Part shown: positions 6,944 through 8,422 of the stretch, piece by piece | Numbering within the stretch: the first letter of the stretch is position 1 | How the letters are laid out: every line of letters starts with the position of its first letter | Notes under the pieces: model-generated | Database searches by the model: none | Seen by the model: the letters and a program-made list of their open reading frames with translations, nothing else | What the model was told of the DNA's origin: nothing | Position numbers and translations under genes: made by a program | Source: JADJNW01 sp964596135 | GTDB lineage: Bacteria > Bacteroidota > Bacteroidia > Chitinophagales > Saprospiraceae | DNA: 8,422 nt | NCBI GenBank assembly: GCA_964596135.1 | Contig: CAZQTF010000168.1 | Location: 1-8,422 of the forward strand | Direction: 5' to 3'

Positions 6944-7318
6944 TTAAGATTTCGGACGCTTGGTGCCGTAACGGGAGCGGCTTTTCTTGCGGTTGTTGAC
7001 CCCCTGGGTATCCAGCGCGCCACGCACAATCGTATAACGCACCCCTGGCAAATCCTTCACACGACCACCGCGCACTAAAACAATCGAGTGCTCCTGAAGG
7101 TTGTGCCCTTCGCCCGGAATATAAGCAATCACTTCAATCTGATTCGTCAAACGTACTTTTGCCACTTTACGCAAAGCGGAGTTCGGCTTCTTCGGCGTTG
7201 TCGTGTAAACACGTGTGCACACACCGCGCTTCTGCGGGCATGCGTCTAATGCACGTGACTTACTTTTGGTAACCACCTTTTCTCTCCCTTTGCGCACCAA
7301 TTGATTGATCGTTGGCAT
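6944..7318 (-). CDS. rpsL: 30S ribosomal protein S12
   Basis: S12 sits at the decoding centre and governs translational accuracy and the streptomycin response. The product is 124 residues, full length. It starts MPTINQLVRKGR and has CPQKRGVCTRVYTTTPKKPN at 27-46 and GGRVKDLPGVRY at 84-95. The positions where mutations usually give streptomycin resistance carry the sensitive-type residues (K43, K88 and P91, counting Met), and D89, the methylthiolation site of RimO, is kept. This is the first gene of the cluster, with its own promoter about 75-110 nt upstream; no rpoB/rpoC precedes it within the window. Confidence 0.99.
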   Translation of the reverse strand: MPTINQLVRKGREKVVTKSKSRALDACPQKRGVCTRVYTTTPKKPNSALRKVAKVRLTNQIEVIAYIPGEGHNLQEHSIVLVRGGRVKDLPGVRYTIVRGALDTQGVNNRKKSRSRYGTKRPKS

Positions 7319-7376
7319 ATAGCGTCTTTTAAGTTAAATTGGTCTTGATGATAAATCTTTCTTAGTAAAAACAGTA

Positions 7377-7393
7377 CGCCTTTTCAAAAAGCG
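7377..7393 (-). promoter_or_regulatory. Possible 5'-end hairpin of the rpsL transcript
   Basis: On the minus strand CGCTTTTTGAAAAGGCG folds into a 7-bp stem with a UGA loop, counting one U-G pair. If transcription starts about 6-7 nt after the -7 box (around 7391-7392), this hairpin is the very start of the mRNA and could protect it from decay. The start point is inferred, not observed. Confidence 0.35.
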
Positions 7394-7397
7394 ATTG

Positions 7398-7428
7398 CAA
7401 AGGTATGATTTTTTCTTTCAATTGCAAA
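7398..7428 (-). promoter_or_regulatory. Bacteroidota-type promoter for the rpsL cluster
   Basis: Read on the minus strand, TTTG (7428-7425) is followed after 19 nt by TACCTTTG (7405-7398). This fits the known Bacteroidota primary-sigma consensus of TTG, 19-21 nt, TAnnTTTG at every defined position. It would start transcription near 7391, giving a leader of about 70 nt before rpsL. I saw no comparable match in the spacers further down the cluster, which suggests much of the cluster may be read from here. Confidence 0.75.
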
Positions 7429-7568
7429 AGCCATTTTTTAAAAAAATTATTTTTTTCTTTGCGGAAATACCTCGACTGATCTTGCCAGAGAAAAATTTTA
7501 TTTTACCGCTTTCGAAAATCCCAAAAATAATTACCCAAAAACACCTTAACACTCAAACATTTTAACAT

Positions 7569-8342
7569 ATGGAGCTTGGTTACGAAGAAAATTTCACCAT
7601 TCGCACCTATGAAATTGACAACCGCAAAAAGGCTACGCCTGCCGCGCTCATCCGCCTCATGCAGGAAGCCGCCATGCAAAATGTGCTGAAGCTCGAGCTT
7701 TCGGTGTGGGACCTCGAGCCGCATGGTATCTCCTGGGTACTCATGCGTTTGTACCTGAGGATCAACCGGTTGCCAAAGCTTGGCGAGCAAATTCGCATTC
7801 AGACCTACCCCGCCGGCTTCGAAAAAGTGCTCACGCACCGGGATTATAAAATATTCAGCGCCGAAGGTGAGCTCCTCGCCTACTCTTCTTCCACCTGGCT
7901 GCTGATGGACACCCACACCCGCCGCATGACGCGCATCCCCGATTTTATTTCGCAATTTCAACAACAGGTACCTCCCGAAAACGAGTGCCTGCCGCGTACA
8001 ATGGACAAATTGCCAAAATTCGACCGCACCGACCGCCGCAAGACTTACGAAGTCAACTGGCACGATCTGGATTTCAACATGCACCTCAACAACACCTTAT
8101 ATATACAATGGATGCTCGAAACGGTTGAAGATGGCATCTTACAAAATGGCTACCTCCGCGAACTGGACATCATATTCAGAATGGAAGGCTTGTGGAAAGA
8201 AGTGATCCAGTCAGAATTGCAGCAATTAAGCGAAGACACCTTCCTGCACCGCCTGCTCCGGGCTTCCGATGGGAAGGAATTGGCGACCATGCAAACCAAA
8301 TGGCTGCTGCCCGTGAAAGAGCGGAGTACCTGGTACTCATAG
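7569..8342 (+). CDS. Acyl-ACP thioesterase (FatA/FatB-like, double hotdog)
   Basis: It hydrolyses acyl-acyl carrier protein to free fatty acid and ACP, ending or diverting fatty acid synthesis in the cytoplasm. The 257-residue product matches the acyl-ACP thioesterase family (PF01643 type). The N-terminal hotdog has the conserved WVLMRLYLRINRLPKLGE at 56-73 and TYPAG at 79-83 (TWPxG in relatives). The C-terminal hotdog has the active-site run WHDLDFNMHLNNTLYIQW at 164-181. D168, N170 and H172 align with the Asp, Asn and His of plant FatB, and E206 in FRMEG aligns with its catalytic Glu; the adjacent plant Cys is Gly here. There is no signal peptide or membrane segment. The gene is divergent from the ribosomal cluster and has no Shine-Dalgarno sequence. 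Chain-length preference cannot be read from the sequence. Confidence 0.93.
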   Translation: MELGYEENFTIRTYEIDNRKKATPAALIRLMQEAAMQNVLKLELSVWDLEPHGISWVLMRLYLRINRLPKLGEQIRIQTYPAGFEKVLTHRDYKIFSAEGELLAYSSSTWLLMDTHTRRMTRIPDFISQFQQQVPPENECLPRTMDKLPKFDRTDRRKTYEVNWHDLDFNMHLNNTLYIQWMLETVEDGILQNGYLRELDIIFRMEGLWKEVIQSELQQLSEDTFLHRLLRASDGKELATMQTKWLLPVKERSTWYS

Positions 8343-8355
8343 CGCCGCAGGCGCT
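8341..8355. terminator. Hairpin between two convergent genes
   Basis: AGCGCC (8341-8346) and GGCGCT (8350-8355) form a perfect 6-bp G+C-rich stem with a 3-nt loop. It overlaps the last two bases of the thioesterase stop codon and lies 15 nt past the stop of the minus-strand gene. Its place between convergent stops suggests a two-way terminator, but there is no T-run on either side, so it is not a classical intrinsic terminator. Confidence 0.45.
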
Positions 8356-8370
8356 CCACATGGCAGCCTG

Positions 8371-8422
8371 CTAAGCAATCACCAGATGCAATCCGGCGGC
8401 AGCTAATTCATTTTTTAATTTG
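8371..8422 (-). CDS. C-terminal end of an unidentified protein (partial)
   Basis: A minus-strand frame enters from the right edge and ends at TAG (8373-8371). Its last residues read KLKNELAAAGLHLVIA, an amphipathic helix running into a hydrophobic end, which looks like a real protein terminus. The gene converges on the thioesterase with 28 nt between the stops. Only 16 residues are visible, so the product cannot be named and the call rests on context. Confidence 0.4.
   Translation of the reverse strand, partial: KLKNELAAAGLHLVIA

Larger units (their letters stand above)
7319..7568. other. Divergent A+T-rich spacer between rpsL and the thioesterase gene
   Basis: This 250-nt spacer is strongly A+T-rich, with long A and T tracts around 7433-7460. 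It holds a good minus-strand promoter for rpsL (7398-7428). For the plus-strand gene the best candidate is TATTTTTT (7448-7455, 7 of 8 to TAnnTTTG) with a TTG at 7422-7424, 23 nt upstream, which is weak. No open reading frame or RNA gene is seen in it. Confidence 0.7.

Noticed and set aside
7433..7457. A and T tracts in the divergent spacer as an intrinsic terminator
   Set aside because: There is no G+C stem, and the position upstream of two divergent genes does not suit a terminator.
7503..8084. A 193-codon minus-strand open frame opposite the thioesterase
   Set aside because: The plus-strand frame has a full thioesterase domain with active-site residues; the minus-strand frame has no recognisable similarity.

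Overview
The window carries a ribosomal protein and translation-factor cluster from a member of the Bacteroidota. The evidence is the protein sequences (for example the S3 start MGQKTNPIGNRLGIIRGW and L3 with GSIGASSFPSKV), the general lack of Shine-Dalgarno sequences, A-rich start contexts, and a Bacteroidota-type promoter (TTTG, then TAnnTTTG after 19 nt) in front of the cluster. A Saprospiria-like lineage seems plausible to me, but that is an impression and not a placement.

Layout: the window reads right to left for most of its length. On the minus strand, in order of transcription, are rpsL (S12), rpsG (S7), fusA (EF-G), rpsJ (S10), rplC (L3), rplD (L4), rplW (L23), rplB (L2), rpsS (S19), rplV (L22) and the first part of rpsC (S3), which leaves the window at base 1. 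This is the str block joined directly to the S10 block, with no tuf gene after fusA and no rpoB/rpoC before rpsL. Spacers range from 20 to 157 nt; the widest, between rpsJ and rplC, can form two hairpins. The gene products build both subunits (S12, S7, S10, S19, S3 in the 30S; L3, L4, L23, L2, L22 in the 50S), and EF-G moves tRNA and mRNA through the finished ribosome.

Right of the cluster is a 250-nt A+T-rich divergent spacer holding the probable cluster promoter. Beyond it, on the plus strand, is an acyl-ACP thioesterase of the FatA/FatB type with all four expected active-site residues. A convergent partial gene on the minus strand enters at the right edge, and a compact hairpin lies between the two stop codons.

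The one real anomaly is in rpsC. Codon 33 is TAA, in frame, inside an otherwise good S3 reading frame that continues on the far side of the stop, and the next codon is GTG. S3 is normally essential, so this is either a sequence error or a real nonsense codon needing readthrough or reinitiation. I found no mobile element, CRISPR array, tRNA, rRNA or convincing novel multi-gene system.
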